From Brachypterus glaber (taxonomy: Eukaryota; Arthropoda; Insecta; Coleoptera; Kateretidae): a DNA stretch of 64,000 bases. Numbering within the stretch: the first letter of the stretch is position 1; every line of letters starts with the position of its first letter. The translations under genes and the position numbers were made by a program. Where the stretch lies: assembly GCA_958510825.1 (NCBI GenBank), contig OY294048.1:10681589-10745588 (forward strand), read 5' to 3'. This document shows, in pieces, positions 1-13,159 of this stretch. The notes under the pieces are model-generated. The model saw only the letters and a list, made by a program, of their open reading frames with translations, made no database searches and was not told where the DNA came from.

Positions 1-1380
1 GGCGGACATTTGGATGTCCATGGGATATCTAATGGCTATCCAGGCTATATAATGGATATACTCTATATCCAGAAAGTATATCCTTTGGATATCTAATAGT
101 TATTATGTGCTGTCTGTGTTAATATAACCCAAATGATTTTTTCGTATATATTTGATAAGTTTAAGGGGTACTGGAGGCAGAAGGACAAGGAGGGATTTTT
201 TAAATGAAAAGGAGGTCTTGTGACACATCATTTTAAAGCTAATAAAATTCTGTATTCGACCATATAATATTTTATTTTTTAAATCACTTTTTTCAGGGGG
301 TTAAAAATAGACACAGATCTAGGTTAAAAAAGTGTTTAAAATTAATATTTTCGTCAAAATTTAAATATGCGTTTAAAAGTTAAAGGGGCGCACTTTAGAC
401 TCGCACTGTATATAAACGAGTACGCGAAAGAGAATCATTGAAAATTATTTGTGTCAGGTGAGGTGAGTTAGAAAGGGTGAGGTTTAATGTGGTCATAAAA
501 AGTTCTATTTATTATTTAATTTTTAACCAAGCTTTTATCTTTTTGATTAAGTCACCTATTCCTTTTTTGAAGGGGTTGTTTTGATTTTTGAGACAAAAAA
601 TTGACGATTATGGACTTTTTTTCAGAAAACCTGTATTATTTTTATGTACAAAACTATTTAAAAAGTATTAGGCAATAAGTTCACAATTTTTTTTTATTTT
701 TTTTTGCCGTCATAAATAAACGTGACACCTGAAAAATAACAAGGCAAACGGTTCCAGCGATAGCTCCGTCCCCATTGGTCTGGGTTTAATTTACATAATT
801 ATATTTTTTAAACTTTATTTTTGAGATAACTATTCGGTTGGTATTTCGTTCGTCGTCCGCTAGGCATAAATTCACGTCATGTGTCGTCGTTAAATATTCG
901 TAGTCGTTAAAATTTCTTGTAAAAACCCATTCGTGATCGTCAACTACCCTCGTTCCAAACCCATATTTATCCTCACGAACATCAACATCAAGAAGAAGCC
1001 ACTTGTGCACAAGGACATCAAGTACATCAAAAACAAAGTGATATCCCTTTTTGCCTTCTACACCCTCATTACAACCCCTAGTTTAGCGTCCACTATCTCT
1101 TGTTTCGTTTCGTTAATTAAAAGTCGCTATATGCTAAGTTAGAACAGTTATCGAAGGCATAGTTTTTTTTATCTAATTTAGACAGTCTGAAAGACAAAAA
1201 CCAAAAAGTCTTGTTAAAAATGACTCCCCAAGATGATTTTTGAAAAATTGCCGAAAGATTTTAGTCAGAGTGTTAAACAGTTTTTTTTTTATGCGCTGTG
1301 AATAGTATAATAACAGATTATTTTTTTTGAGATCTAATTTTAACGTAAACGGATAGATCATCGATGACTAGCCACGGCAG

Positions 1381-1903
1381 ACCTGAAGTTAACTTAAGTT
1401 TCAAAGAATGATCAAAGCCAACAACCAGTCGATATTGGTAGAATGGGGTATAGGCTATTCATAAAATTTTAAAATTTAGAAATTTGAATAATAATTCTAG
1501 TTAAGTTTTGTCCGCAGAATCCGAATTCGTTTACAGAATTGGTCTATCTGTTTTCCAAAAAATGAAAACACACTTATATTTTACGAATTATTCGATATCA
1601 TTTCTAAATACTAAGACTTTCTCTGTCGTTTTGACATATGTGCAAGTTAATATCTAGTATTATTTAGACTTTTCGCTAAAACTGAATTTAGATTTACATT
1701 TTTTCGAAAATAAAAAATAATAGGTAAATTTTGTGAACGGATTCAGATTCTACGAACAAAATTTAACTAGAATTGTTATGTAAGTTTCCAGGTTATGAAA
1801 TTGTAAAAAAATAGGGCCATCACCAAGAACTTTTAACAGTATCTTTCGAAAACCATCTGGTTGTTTGCTTTGACCATTCATTGAAACTTAAGTTAACCTC
1901 AGG
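1381..1903. mobile_element. Palindromic MITE, about 520 bp
   Basis: About 50-bp inverted ends: GTTAACTTAAGTTTCAAAGA at 1387-1406 and its near-complement at 1880-1900. Inner sequences around 1500-1530 and 1730-1780 also pair, so most of the element folds back. No coding sequence seen. It lies in an APN intron. Confidence 0.7.
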
Positions 1904-2119
1904 CTAACGTGTAGCCGTTGCAACTTCAAAATGTTTTTTTTTATGTTATGGCGTCCTACAAAGTAAGGGACGCCTTGATTCTTCAGATTAAAAGCTTTTA
2001 AACGTACGTTTCGAAGACCAAAAGAAAAGAACGGTAGTCCTTAAACTAATTAGTTTAAAACTCAAAGTATCTCGATAATAAGATAAAGAAGAAGAATAAT
2101 AAATTTATTTAATTTTTAG

Positions 2120-5100
2120 AGAATATAAAACATTCTTTGGAGATGACATCTGGAACAGTATAACTGAACAATCGAGAGTTTATAAATCATTGGATGAAAA
2201 AATTACTGTAAATGAAATTGCTGCTTCTTGGATTACTAAAGACAGGCTTCCCGTGGTTACAGTTCAAAGAAATTATGAAAGTAATTCGGCAACATTGACT
2301 CAGGTAAACTTACCTAGGGTTTATCGCCAAAAATATTAGCTTATGCCTCCTCTGGCCCCTTTTCCAAATAGCACTGATAACACAGCCCCACAAAATAAAA
2401 AAAAGTCCGGATAAAGACTATAGTATACAATATATAGTATACAAAAAATGCATAGGAATACTAGTATTCCTATGCATTTTTTGATGTTGAAAAAGTCCAA
2501 ACTGAATCTATTATTTCAAAAAATCGCAGACCGTTAAAATCTTGAGATAGCACACAATTGTTTTACTTTCCCCAAGGAAAGTCTTGGGAGGACTTTCCTT
2601 GGGGAAAGAATGTATTACATACATACTGGCTTAGTTTACACCGTACCAAACCCTTGGTCCGCGAACCAAATAATGTCATAATTGCAAATACGCATGCGTG
2701 ATTGGTTAAAATTCAAATTTGGTACCCGGACCAAGCGATTGGTACCTACGGTGTAAACTAAGCCACTATAGTATGGTAGCACATCTTAGCATTTTAGAAA
2801 AGTTCAGTCTGTCAGCTTGACTTTCAGCTGAGCTGTTCTTGAGTAGCACATTAAAATTTTAAGTTTCAAAACTTTTACCGTAAAAATACACAAAAAATAA
2901 TTTTAATATTTTAATTTGATAGAGGATCTACCTCCGAGAAAGGCCCCACGATGTCCCGGACCAAGAGAAATACTTATGGTGGATCCCAGTGGTATTAATA
3001 CGGGAAAACCAATTAAATTTTACAAGTTATAAGCCGTTAGTGTGGATGAAGAGAGAACGAGAAATTAAAATTAATAATTTACCAAATCGGGATCAATTTA
3101 TTATCATCAATCCAGAAGAAATAGGTTTGTTTGAATTTTATTTTAGCAATGTTAGTTATTTAAAGACAGTAGATACCTGTATTACTAGCCTAGGAACGGG
3201 CCTTTCAACAAGAGGTTTCATTTTAAATTAAGAAAAAAATGCAGTACAGTCCAAAGTACAGAGGTTAGTAATTAAGTGAGTGATAACACTAGGCAACACG
3301 GTTTCTTGCCCCGATTGGAGTATGTTTTTTAACTAATTTTGGGTCGCTGAAACCGAATCTGGCCTCAGAATATTTCTATTACCTAAGTTTTCTGAGAAAA
3401 ATAAGATAAAAATGTTAAAAAATCATTATTTTATCCCTCTTTTGTTCTAAAATCATGGGAGACAAAAATATTCCAAGGACAAATTTGGATTCAGCGACTC
3501 AATATTAGTTAAAAAATACCCAACTTAAAACATAGAAACTTTAAATTCATAGGTAGAATAAATAGGGATATTATGAAAAAAAAATATTAAAAAAAAATGG
3601 ATAATGTGACAAAATTAAGTAGTGGTGGAGGGTAAGAAGAAGGGTGGATAAGGGGACAAGCTTATCGCCACGTACTCATGCTAAAAATTGTCAAAAATCA
3701 TTACTAGGGGGTCAAAAATGAACTAAAAAAATGTTATGTATTATGGTTCTTATGTAATAAAGTAACATTTTTATGATGTAGAACCATTAAAAAAACAAAA
3801 AAAAAATACACATTATTTTGTTTTATAAATTATTTTTAAATTGGCATAATTGCATGTACTAAAATTTAAAAAATAAGATGTGTTGAATTTTTTTTAAGGT
3901 AAAATTTGGATTCTGCGCCTCTAAATTGATAAAAATATATTTTTTTGGGCTCGGGAAAAAAGTTTACACTGTGTACTTTAATTTTATATCTTTTTCATTT
4001 ATTTACTTTTTAGGAACAAACTAAGCAAAATAAAAAAATATTTGTATAAATATTTTTGTAGAGAATTTTATAGTCTACAAATTAAGTTCCATAAAGTTTT
4101 TAAAAAAAATTGATAGTTTTGCCACAAATGAGCAATTAAGTAAACTCTGCACTTTCATTTTAACCTTTTTATTTTTTTTTCGCGTACTTACTCTGACAGT
4201 AGGTTCTTGACATATAGATTTTTGAATTCCTTGTATTTTTTTTAATATACACTAAAATTTTCAAAATTCTACTCTTTTTTTTTAAGTTTTTGAAAAAAAA
4301 CGTCATTATTACCTGAACTTATATCTCAAAAGTTTTAGGTGCTGGAATTTTTCTAAGGTCAGATTCGGATTCTACGCCCTCGAATTAGTAAGAAAAATTT
4401 ACTTTCCGATCGGGGCAAAAAAAAGTTGCGATTTGTTGCCTAGGGTAATTATTCCTGGAACACAATATCGTCCAAATGTCCGCCTCGGCTTTTCTTACAA
4501 ACGGCCACTCTTTTGATGAAATGTTTTATCACGTTTTCACCTAATTGCGGCTATTTTGCGAATAACAGCTCTGATATTGTCTTTGAGCGCTTGAATCGTT
4601 CCTGGAGCATTGGCGTGGACCATATCTTTAATGTAGCCCCAAAGAAAGAAGTGTAATGGTGTTAAATCGCACGATCTCGGTCTCCATTTCAAAAAATCAC
4701 ACGTTCAGGAAAATTTTCATGCAATAGAGCCATTTTTCACCAGCTTTGTGGCATGTTGCATCGTCCTGCTGAAAATAAACGTCGTTTACATCCATAGCAT
4801 CAATTTTGGCCAAACCAAAACGTGATGAAAAATCAAAATCAAAAGAATGACTGTCTGTAAGAAAAGCCGAGGCGGACATTTGGACGGTATTGCGTTCCAT
4901 TACTAACCTCAGAGTGTACTTTGGATTAAAATAAAAATATACCTCTTTTCACAAAAATACTGCATTGGTCTCTTAATTTAAAATAAAACCTCTCGTCGAA
5001 AGACCCGTTACTGGGTATTTACCGGTATATGGGAGATTTAGCTCAGTGGTCAATGGCATCGATATAGCCTGACCCTGATCTAATGATCGTGAGGTCAAAC

Positions 5101-8100
5101 CTCACTGGCGCCGATTGACTTTTTCAGTTAATTAATAATTGAAATTTGGCGAAGGCGTACTCCCTAGATATATTGGTTCGAAAGTCAATTAAAGCCGTTG
5201 GTTCCCTCTACTACTAGCCCACACAAGTCCTGGACTTAGGGGATGCTTAATTAAGTAGAATAGTACGAGGTTAAAAACAAACATAACATAACAAACATAA
5301 CATACCCATCTTTTCAATTACCAGTAGAAATATTTAAAAATAAAATTTGGATGTTCTGATAATCCGAATCAATAATTCATAATTATTAAATTAAAAGTAT
5401 ATAGGTATAAGGTATCAGGATTTTCAAAACTTATTAATTATAAAGGTATCTTCCCAAAATGTCTAATATCGTTAACTCGTCTATTTGAAAAACAAAAAAC
5501 CAAATAAATGAAAAGGTAGTACTGGATTAAGCCAAATTGATATTTATGGAATTACTTTTACTGTCCGTTAGAGGTTAAAGGTCTAGATATTAAGACAGCA
5601 CTATTAGAGGTAAGTTAGAGTGAGTTACTTCTTATTTTTGTTTTTTTAGGGCCGTTTCCAGTAAATTATGACATAGAAAACTGGAACATGCTTGCAAAAT
5701 ACCTGCAAGGAAAAGACAGGACAAAGATTCCAGTCACCACAAGGGCAAAATTGTTACATGATGCCTGGAACCTTGCCTACGCTGGAGATCTAAGCTTTGC
5801 AACCGCGTTGAACATGACTTTGTTCTTAAAACAAGAAAGGGAATATTTGGCTTGGGACCCAGTTTTTACTTTAATTGATCATATTGGAAGGCATATTGAT
5901 AGTTCCGCAGTTCATACAAAATTCCAGGTGATAATATAATAGCGACTTCATAAACTTAATGACGACACTGCGTACAACACTGTAGGCGGAGGGAATGGCT
6001 TTATTCCGAGAAGTGACTGCAGCATCATGTTGCTAAGGAAAATGCGCCGTTGCTAAGGGGCGTGTATGTAAACAATCCGTTTTGACTTACTGCGCATTCC
6101 GTGTTTAATGACGTCACTGTGCCATTCTTATCGCGCACGGACTCTAGTAGAATATAATTTAATTGCTTGGTGCAGTTGTCATCGCGATCACGTGGACTTT
6201 GGGTTGCTATTTTTAAGACGTGAATTAGGCCACCGATCTAATTTAATTTCGCATGGACTGCGACAGCATTTTAAAATACTACGTATAACGTGATTTTAGG
6301 GAGTACAGAAAAGTACAAATCCAAGCAATAACTCAGACTTGTAAGTTATACTTTATTTCAGGTAACTCTCTGTTCCCAGCAGCCTCACTGGGAATAAACA
6401 GGATGAAGGAGACTTTCTAGTCCTGCAGAGAGGGTGAAATAAAACGGGATCACTAAATGATTAATGCTAATTTATTAGACTAGATTTTCGTTTATATACA
6501 ATTATTATTCAAAATATTTCTTACATCTACACGTTTTGTCATTGAGACTTTAATATTATATTATTATTAACCTATATGATAATTCTAATATGTTTTAACT
6601 TAATATATTTTATGTATTTATATATAGTAATTAAGGCCCTGTTCAGTTTTCTGAACACCAAATGTTTTTGCATTCCTAATAAACAGTATTCAACTGTTTG
6701 TTGCATTTATCTTCAAAAATCTAGAATTTCTCCTTAATATAACAAATAAAATTAATCAGATCAACATGGTTGGGCACCGCAAATACCTCTGACATCCCTG
6801 TACAGTGTACATGCATTTTTTCAGTATTTTATTATTAATATTTGACATTTCATATCTGTTGAATACTCTTTACGAAACGTTAGTTATCTGATATATATTA
6901 CCAATAGTTATAAGAGAACGAAAGATAATATTGTATTATAACAATTATTGTTAAACAATAAAACTTTTATAGATACTTTTTTAAATAATACAGAGATAAC
7001 TCTTGGTACTAACAAGGCCCAGCAGCTCGAACCTGCGCCGTCTGCCAGTCTGTACGATTATTGAAAAAATTAGATAGATGGAATATTGAATAAAGCTTTC
7101 CTTGTCCTTTAGATGCCCTCCACCGAGGGTAGCGATTTTTACGCCTTTTGCAATGTTTCAACAAAAAAGTGTGTAAATTTTACATCTAGTACTGGATGCA
7201 GGCAGTGTATCCGGTTTTGTGACGAATTGTGAAGTTTTTCTATTTTTAAAAACCAATTCGAATGAGCTTTATCTTTTGTCTAGCCATGTTGAAAATTGTA
7301 AAAGATAGATTAAACATGCGTGAGCTTGAGAAAATGCCCCCCCAAGCAACAAAATAGGTAAAAAAGTGGACAAAAAAAAGTCTAAATATCAATTGATATA
7401 ATATAGGTAAAAAAGTGGACAACAAGTCTAAGTATCAATTGATATTAGACTTTTTGTCCACTTTTTTACCTATTTTGTTGCTTGGGCCCGGGTCTGTTTT
7501 TCACTTTCCTGGTTTCGACCAGAAGTGTCCCAAGGACTATTAAATTTCCCATCTGCCTGTACGAGTCCCAAATATACTGCCGCTTAACTAAAAAGCAGTA
7601 ACTGCATTTTTCACGTTTCACGTTTTCAAAATATTCATAAGCTTATAACTTGTACACGTCAACTCTTATAAGAGTTGACGTGTACAAGTTGCTATGCGAC
7701 AAATACAGTTACTGCTTTCTAAGTAAGGACGTTAGTTACATATAATTAAAAAGAAAAAAATCAAACTTTATCAATATGTAGGATTCATTTTGTTCCATCC
7801 AATCAAAACATACAAATTTGTAATTTTAGTAAGAACTGCATTTTTATAATAATTATTATTGCTTTAGACTTACGTCCGAATTCTGCTTACACCTCTATAT
7901 GAGGAGCTAGGAAATGAACCAAAAGAGGGTGAATCGGATGGCATTTCCCATTTGCGTAGCTCGTCCAAAATATTTTTATGCCAAGCTGGATATAAGCCAT
8001 GTGTACAGGAAGCCCAAGATGCATTTAAAAAATGGATGGAAAGTGACAATCCCAATGAAGGAAATCCGTGAGTACAGCAAGTCTAAAAATTTAATTAAAA

Positions 8101-10517
8101 AAAAATATACCTATATCAGACTTTTTGCTTAAAAGGAAAATAGGTCTTAAGCAGTTGTAACTTCTCCTGCACGCGTCAAATGCCACTCTCTTCTATGAAG
8201 TCAAGGCTTAGGAACACAATAACCTGCAGCCAGTACTAAGGCGCTACAGACCTTTAATATCTAGGCCTTTAGCCAGTACACGTATATCATCTGGAATATT
8301 TACATCTTTGGTACAATTCTGGTAAAAAGATGTTACCACATTACAGCAACAAAATACCAGAACTTACTGATTGTGCTAAAAAATACCTTGAAAGTTTTCA
8401 TATGTATTAGGGTGACCCACCAAAATTTCAAATTGAAAATTTTGGAGGTCTCACACCTTAAATTTGTTCAATGGAGTAAGAGTATAATCCCCGTTTTTTT
8501 TTTCAGAATTTTTGAAAAAAAATTAGAGGTCGCTCACAGCCATTTTTTAAAAAGATGTGTTACTTAAGCTTTTTTGTTTTTTTTTTTTAAGGCCGAAGGT
8601 TTTTTTATTTAAATCATTTTAACACGGCACGTTATAAAGGGATAGTAAATGGATAACGTCAAAAAAAAATCAGAAAGTTTTCTTTCAAAATAGCGTAGCT
8701 GTACCCTTTTAAGTTTGAAAATCCACTATATTGCTTCATTTTAGGCGTATTGACAGACACGAAAACCGTACCAAAGTACCTATGAAAATTTATAATATAT
8801 GAAACTTATAGAGAATTTCAAGAGCTACAAGTTTGCCTGTAACCACTTTTATTGTCCGATGAATAATTTAGCTGGAAAATAGAAAAAACCAATTTCAGCT
8901 CCAACATGGCTATTTTTGAATTAACTCGACTGTTATTAATATACTAAAAAAATGATCCAAACAAAAATTTTTGGAAATTTCCTCCTCAACAAAATTGGTT
9001 ATATGATTTTTTATCGTAAGATGCATATTAAGCACTCCACCCCTAAAATTCAAGATAGCGGACACCCCTTACGCAAATCACCCGGTGAAAAACTAACAGG
9101 AGTGTTGTGTTACCATCCACTACTACCCTTTAAAATATCAGTCCGTGTGCATTTATTGCAATTTGTATTTATTAGTTGATTGGACTACTATAAAATTATA
9201 TATATTATAAAATAATTTATAGATATCTGGCCGAGTATCTAAGTTTTACTTATTAATAACAAGTTATCTTTTGTAGAGTTGCAAACCAATACATATGTCC
9301 AGTCTTTAAATGGGGAACCAAAGAAGAATGGGAATTTGGTCTGAAAAGGGTTTTGGAATTCCCTCCAACAAGAAAACAGAGCGAAAGAACTTATCTACTA
9401 AAAACGTTGGCAGGATGTCCTAATGATCCATATAAAATTGAGATGTTGTTGAATATTACGGTTTTGGAGAAAAATGGAAATTTCACTGATAATGATATTT
9501 ATCTGATATTTAGTATGTTAACTGGGGGTGCTAATGGTTACACTACATTGTTTAGATTTTTACAGAATAACTGGGATCAAATTAAAATCAGGTAACCCCC
9601 TTTAAAGTAGACGTTATCTTCACACGGCCATTCCTTTAAGACTACACAGCCCTGAAATGATTACAAAGAATTTAGAATAGATAATCTTCACTATTAACAG
9701 CTACTCTTCTCCACCATAACAAAAATCTCCAAACATTTTTAACACTTAAATTTCTAAACTTAAAAATGCGTCGTAAGGGAGCTGAGCTCCTTTGAAAGTG
9801 GCTAAAAATTCGGTTTTTATTTAATAACTCAGGAACCCTTTGAGATATAGAAACGATGTTTTGTAAGTGAACTAATCTTAATAAGGCCCATCTTCGTATA
9901 TTATTTTCATTTACTTACTTTAACCAGGGGTGTGCGAAACGGGGGGGGGGCTTTATTTTTAAATAAAAAAATTGTTAAATAAATTAAGAACTGACAGTCT
10001 ATAAAAATATATACTGCACATTTGTCGGTTAATAACGGAAAAAAATATATATAAAAAAGTTATCTATCTGTCGTTAAAATTAAATGGACAGGAAACAGTG
10101 AAAAAAATTGTAGTCAAAATTTATAAATTTTTGACAAAAAATAAATACGCTTCAAGCCTTGAAGACGTTGTTTTTATTTTTTTATTTTCTCTTGTTTCAA
10201 TAGTTGTTATTTTATCAATTAAATATTTTGAACTTCTCAGGTTTGAAGAAAAGCCACATTTATGGAACAGTCTTGTAACCTCTGCAACAACTGTATTTAA
10301 AACGCAAGAAGGCTTAGATATGGTTTCGGAATTATATGTTCAAAAACAAAATGAGTTCGGCACTGCTGATTTTGTGATCGAAAAAGCCCTGAAAAACATC
10401 AAGGAAGAGACTAAATGGAGTAACGAGAATTTACCAGTTATCGAAAAATGGCTTGACCAATATTTAAAAGACAATGAAATTGACATTTCTAATAATAAAA
10501 TGTCTTACTCAAATTAA
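2120..10517 (+). CDS. M1-family aminopeptidase N, C-terminal half (partial gene)
   Basis: Zinc metallopeptidase of family M1, removing N-terminal residues from peptides; in insects usually a membrane-bound ectoenzyme. Six exons join in frame: 2120-2303, 2923-3124, 5650-5927, 7868-8067, 9277-9591 and 10241-10517, giving about 484 residues with GT-AG introns throughout. The first exon reads as the end of the catalytic domain and the start of the beta-sandwich domain (VVTVQRNYES, ATLTQ). The second has KYLWWIPV. The third opens the ERAP1_C helical domain (IGPFPVNYDIENWN), and the fourth contains YVRILLTPLYEELG. The zinc site HExxH and the GAMEN motif must lie upstream of the window; I found no exon for them in the first 2.1 kb. 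The C-terminus (NNKMSYSN) has no hydrophobic GPI-attachment tail, unlike many lepidopteran gut APNs, so any anchor would be N-terminal. Intron 2 holds a 1.15 kb element and a mariner relic. A poly(A) signal AATAAA is at 10669. Confidence 0.9.
2443..2482. repeat. Perfect 40-bp palindrome
   Basis: Left arm AAAAAATGCATAGGAATA and its exact complement meet at CTAG. A second strong hairpin, CTTTCCCCAAGGAAAGTC with a 7-base loop, follows at 2566-2608. Both are in APN intron 1 as seen here and have no visible protein-coding role. Confidence 0.85.
2627..2765. mobile_element. MITE with 19-bp perfect TIRs
   Basis: TGGCTTAGTTTACACCGTA at 2627-2645 is exactly inverted at 2747-2765. The interior also pairs around the GGTACC and GGACCAAG blocks. 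It sits in APN intron 1 as seen here. Confidence 0.8.
3287..4445. mobile_element. TIR element of about 1.15 kb in APN intron 2
   Basis: The ends are inverted copies: ACTAGGCAACACGG followed by TTGCCCCGATTGG on the left, and on the right the reverse of CCTAGGCAACA and TTTGCCCCGATCGG. Internal palindromes carry the motif GATTCAGCG (3345-3360 against 3481-3500; related copies near 3905, 4365 and 42520-42650). No transposase reading frame was seen; probably non-autonomous. Confidence 0.55.
4441..4905 (-). mobile_element. mariner-type transposase relic with inverted C-terminal ends
   Basis: The minus strand encodes pieces typical of insect mariner transposases: FQQDDATCHKAGEKW (catalytic Asp context), then after a frameshift RSCDLTPLHFFLWGYIKDM, and finally a C-terminus KKSRGGHLDDIVFQE at 4455-4500. 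The same C-terminal stretch occurs again on the plus strand at about 4855-4900, so the two ends form an imperfect inverted repeat of about 60 bp. The N-terminal DNA-binding part is missing. This is a dead, rearranged element within APN intron 2. Confidence 0.75.
5028..5305 (+). mobile_element. tRNA-derived SINE, full-length copy
   Basis: Begins with a tRNA-like head (GGGAGATTTAGCTCAGTGG, a good pol III A box) and a degenerate B box (GAGGTCAAACCTC). A unique body follows with CCCTCTACTACTAGCCC and GGACTTAGGGGATGC, and a simple A-rich tail of AACATA units to about 5305. The body and tail recur at 51470-51590, which shows this is a dispersed family and not a tRNA gene. Confidence 0.72.
7341..7486. 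mobile_element. Hairpin MITE (CCCAAGCAACAAAATAGG ends)
   Basis: CCCAAGCAACAAAATAGG at 7341 is exactly inverted at 7469-7486. The inner block TAAAAAAGTGGACAA is present in three places, twice forward and once inverted, so one arm seems partly duplicated. APN intron 3. Confidence 0.75.
7573..7732. mobile_element. TATACTGCC-family MITE, copy 1, with an inner perfect palindrome
   Basis: ATACTGCCGC then GCAGTAACTG at the left and CAGTTACTGCTTTCTAAG at the right, matching copies at 20507 and 30327. Positions 7647-7690 form a perfect 44-bp palindrome (left arm AACTTGTACACGTCAACTCT). The outermost right end has decayed. APN intron 3. Confidence 0.65.
8945..9170 (+). repeat. Dispersed repeat, partner at 46960-47200
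   Basis: Contains GATCCAAACAAAAATTTTTG, CACTCCACCCCTAAAATTCA and GGAGTGTTGTGTTACCATCC. The same blocks occur inverted at 46960-47200, and the first block again at 48245-48300. No reading frame is conserved, so this is transposon debris in APN intron 4. Confidence 0.6.
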
Positions 10518-11212
10518 TGCTTATTTAAAGAATAACTTATTTTTAAGTATTTATACATTTTATTGTAATAAGAAAAGAGCTGTGATTGCTCAAAATATTT
10601 TTTGTAAAAAAGTTATTATAGTTGTTATTTAAACCTAATTAGTATTTATCGAGGTATTTATTGTATACAATAAAGGAATTTATTATTTTATTAATTATTA
10701 TTCAAACACCTTATTGTTCCTAAAATAAATTACTGTTCATAAATGTTTTATTTATAAAAAAGTTAGTGGTATATTCGAAAATTAGATACCTACATAAGAA
10801 ACCGCAGTGAGGTTACTACAAATGTGTATTCTTTTGTAATATTATTCTGTATTCTCAAAAGTAGAACAAAATGTTTTGACTTTCAAAAATTTTATGAGAA
10901 TCGGTCTGGCCGGTTTTCTACCTTTGTAATTTGAACTTTAAAGGAGAACATTTTTTTGTTCATACATATGAAGGGTACAGGGGAAACCCCGGCAGTCCAA
11001 AAAAAGTCAAGTCAAGTTGCTAGCTGTGATCATACGAACACGCAAGGCAGTAATGGGTTAAGCAGGTCACTCACTAGGGAGCATGTTGGCGAATGGAGAG
11101 CGAAATTTGTGTGTTTTTCGTCAACTTGCCGCTATGTTGCAGGCTCCTAGGGCGAGACCGAAAAGCCGTTCTTTTACGCATACTCTTCTTTTTGAGTTAC
11201 AGTGGTCTTGTA
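10518..11212 (+). other. APN 3' UTR and non-coding remainder of duplication unit 1
   Basis: The 3' UTR probably ends some 15-25 bases after AATAAA at 10669. The rest up to the MITE at 11213 is unassigned; short open frames here are not supported by any motif. The same stretch recurs at 12464-13159. Confidence 0.5.
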
Positions 11213-11388
11213 CCCAGATAGCATTTATTAGCGCACGACGTGCGGACTTACGCGTGTGCGCTATTAAGCATTCAATATGAAGTCACGCGTGGGTTTTGGG
11301 CGCACGCGATGAGGCCTAGGTGCGATCTTCATGCAAGTCGCACTTGTGCACTCCAAGTGCGCGCATCGTGACTACATTTTGCTATCTG

Positions 11389-12463
11389 GTTGAATATTAC
11401 GGTTTTGGAGAAAAATGGAAATTTCACTGATAATGATATTTATCTGATATTTAGTATGTTAACTGGGGGTGCTAATGGTTACACTACATTGTTTAGATTT
11501 TTACAGAATAACTGGGATCAAATTAAAATCAGGTAACCCCCTTTAAAGTAGACGTTATCTTCACACGGCCATTTCTTTAAGACTACACAGCCCTGAAATG
11601 ATTACAAAGAATTTAGAATAGATAATCTTCACTATTAACAGCTACTCTTCTCCACCATAACAAAAATCTCCAAACATTTTTAACACTTAAATTTCTAAAC
11701 TTAAAAATGCGTCGTAAGGGAGCTGAGCTCCTTTGAAAGTGGCTAAAAATTCGGTTTTTATTTAATAACTCAGGAACCCTTTGAGATATAGAAACGATGT
11801 TTTGTAAGTGAACTAATCTTAATAAGGCCCATCTTCGTATATTATTTTCATTTACTTACTTTAACCAGGGGTGTGCGAAACGGGGGGGGGGGGCTTTATT
11901 TTTAAATAAAAAAATTGTTAAATAAATTAAGAACTGACAGTCTATAAAAATATATACTGCACATTTGTCGGTTAATAACGGAAAAAAATATATATATATA
12001 AAAGTTATCTATCTGTCGTTAAAATTAAATGGACAGGAAACAGTGAAAAAAATTGTAGTCAAAATTTATAAATTTTTGACAAAAAATAAATACGCTTCAA
12101 GCCTTGAAGACGTTGTTTTTATTTTTTTTATTTTCTCTTGTTTCAATAGCTGTTATTTTATTAATTAAATATTTTGAACTTCTCAGGTTTGAAGAAAAGC
12201 CACATTTATGGAACAGTCTTGTAACCTCTGCAACAACTGTATTTAAAACGCAAGAAGGCTTAGATATGGTTTCGGAATTATATGTTCAAAAACAAAATGA
12301 GTTCGGCACTGCTGATTTTGTGATCGAAAAAGCCCTGAAAAACATCAAGGAAGAGACTAAATGGAGTAACGAGAATTTACCAGTTATCGAAAAATGGCTT
12401 GACCAATATTTAAAAGACAATGAAATTGACATTTCTAATAATAAAATGTCTTACTCAAATTAA
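11389..12463 (+). pseudogene. Duplicated APN 3' part: exon 5 fragment and second terminal exon
   Basis: Second copy of the end of the aminopeptidase gene. Positions 11389-11532 repeat the last 48 codons of exon 5 with its donor site but without its acceptor. Positions 12187-12463 repeat the whole terminal exon with acceptor, stop codon and poly(A) signal (12615). The coding bases of the terminal exon look identical to the first copy; differences are confined to intron bases and homopolymer or TA-repeat lengths. The exon 5 fragment cannot be spliced in by itself, but the terminal exon could serve as an alternative last exon for the 9591 donor and would give the same protein. Confidence 0.85.
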
Positions 12464-13159
12464 TGCTTATTTAAAGAATAACTTATTTTTAAGTATTTAT
12501 ACATTTTATTGTAATAAGAAAAGAGCTGTGATTGCTCAAAATATTTTTTGTAAAAAAGTTATTATAGTTGTTATTTAAACCTAATTAGTATTTATCGAGG
12601 TATTTATTGTATACAATAAAGGAATTTATTATTTTATTAATTATTATTCAAACACCTTATTGTTCCTAAAATAAATTACTGTTCATAAATGTTTTATTTA
12701 TAAAAAAAGTTAGTGGTATATTCGAAAATTAGATACCTACATAAGAAACCGCAGTGAGGTTACTACAAATGTGTATGCTTTTGTAATATTATTCTGTATT
12801 CTCAAAAGTAGAACAAAATGTTTTGACTTTCACAAATTTTATGAGAATCGGTCTGGCCGGTTTTCTACCTTTGTAATTTGAACTTTAAAGGAGAACATTT
12901 TTTTGTTCATACATATGAAGGGTACAGGGGAAACCCCGGCAGTCCAAAAAAAGTCAAGTCAAGTTGCTAGCTGTGATCATATGAACACGCAAGGCAGTAA
13001 TGGGTTAAGCAGGTCACTCACTAGGGAGCATGTTGGCGAATGGAGAGCGAAATTTGTGTGTTTTTCGTCAACTTGCCGCTATGTTGCAGACTCCTAGGGC
13101 GAGACCGAAAAGCCGTTCTTTTACGCATACTCTTCTTTTTGAGTTACAGTGGTCTTGTA

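Noticed and set aside
786..1361. Three short open frames near the left edge
   Set aside because: No similarity to aminopeptidase N or any family; they lie in what is probably an APN intron.
2989..3231. Open frame running past the APN exon 2 donor
   Set aside because: The exon ends at 3124 because exon 3 continues the family sequence in frame (IGPFPVNYD); the rest is intron read-through.
10956..11280. Overlapping open frames downstream of the APN gene
   Set aside because: Repeated with the duplication but with no motif and no splice signals; likely chance frames in GC-richer DNA.
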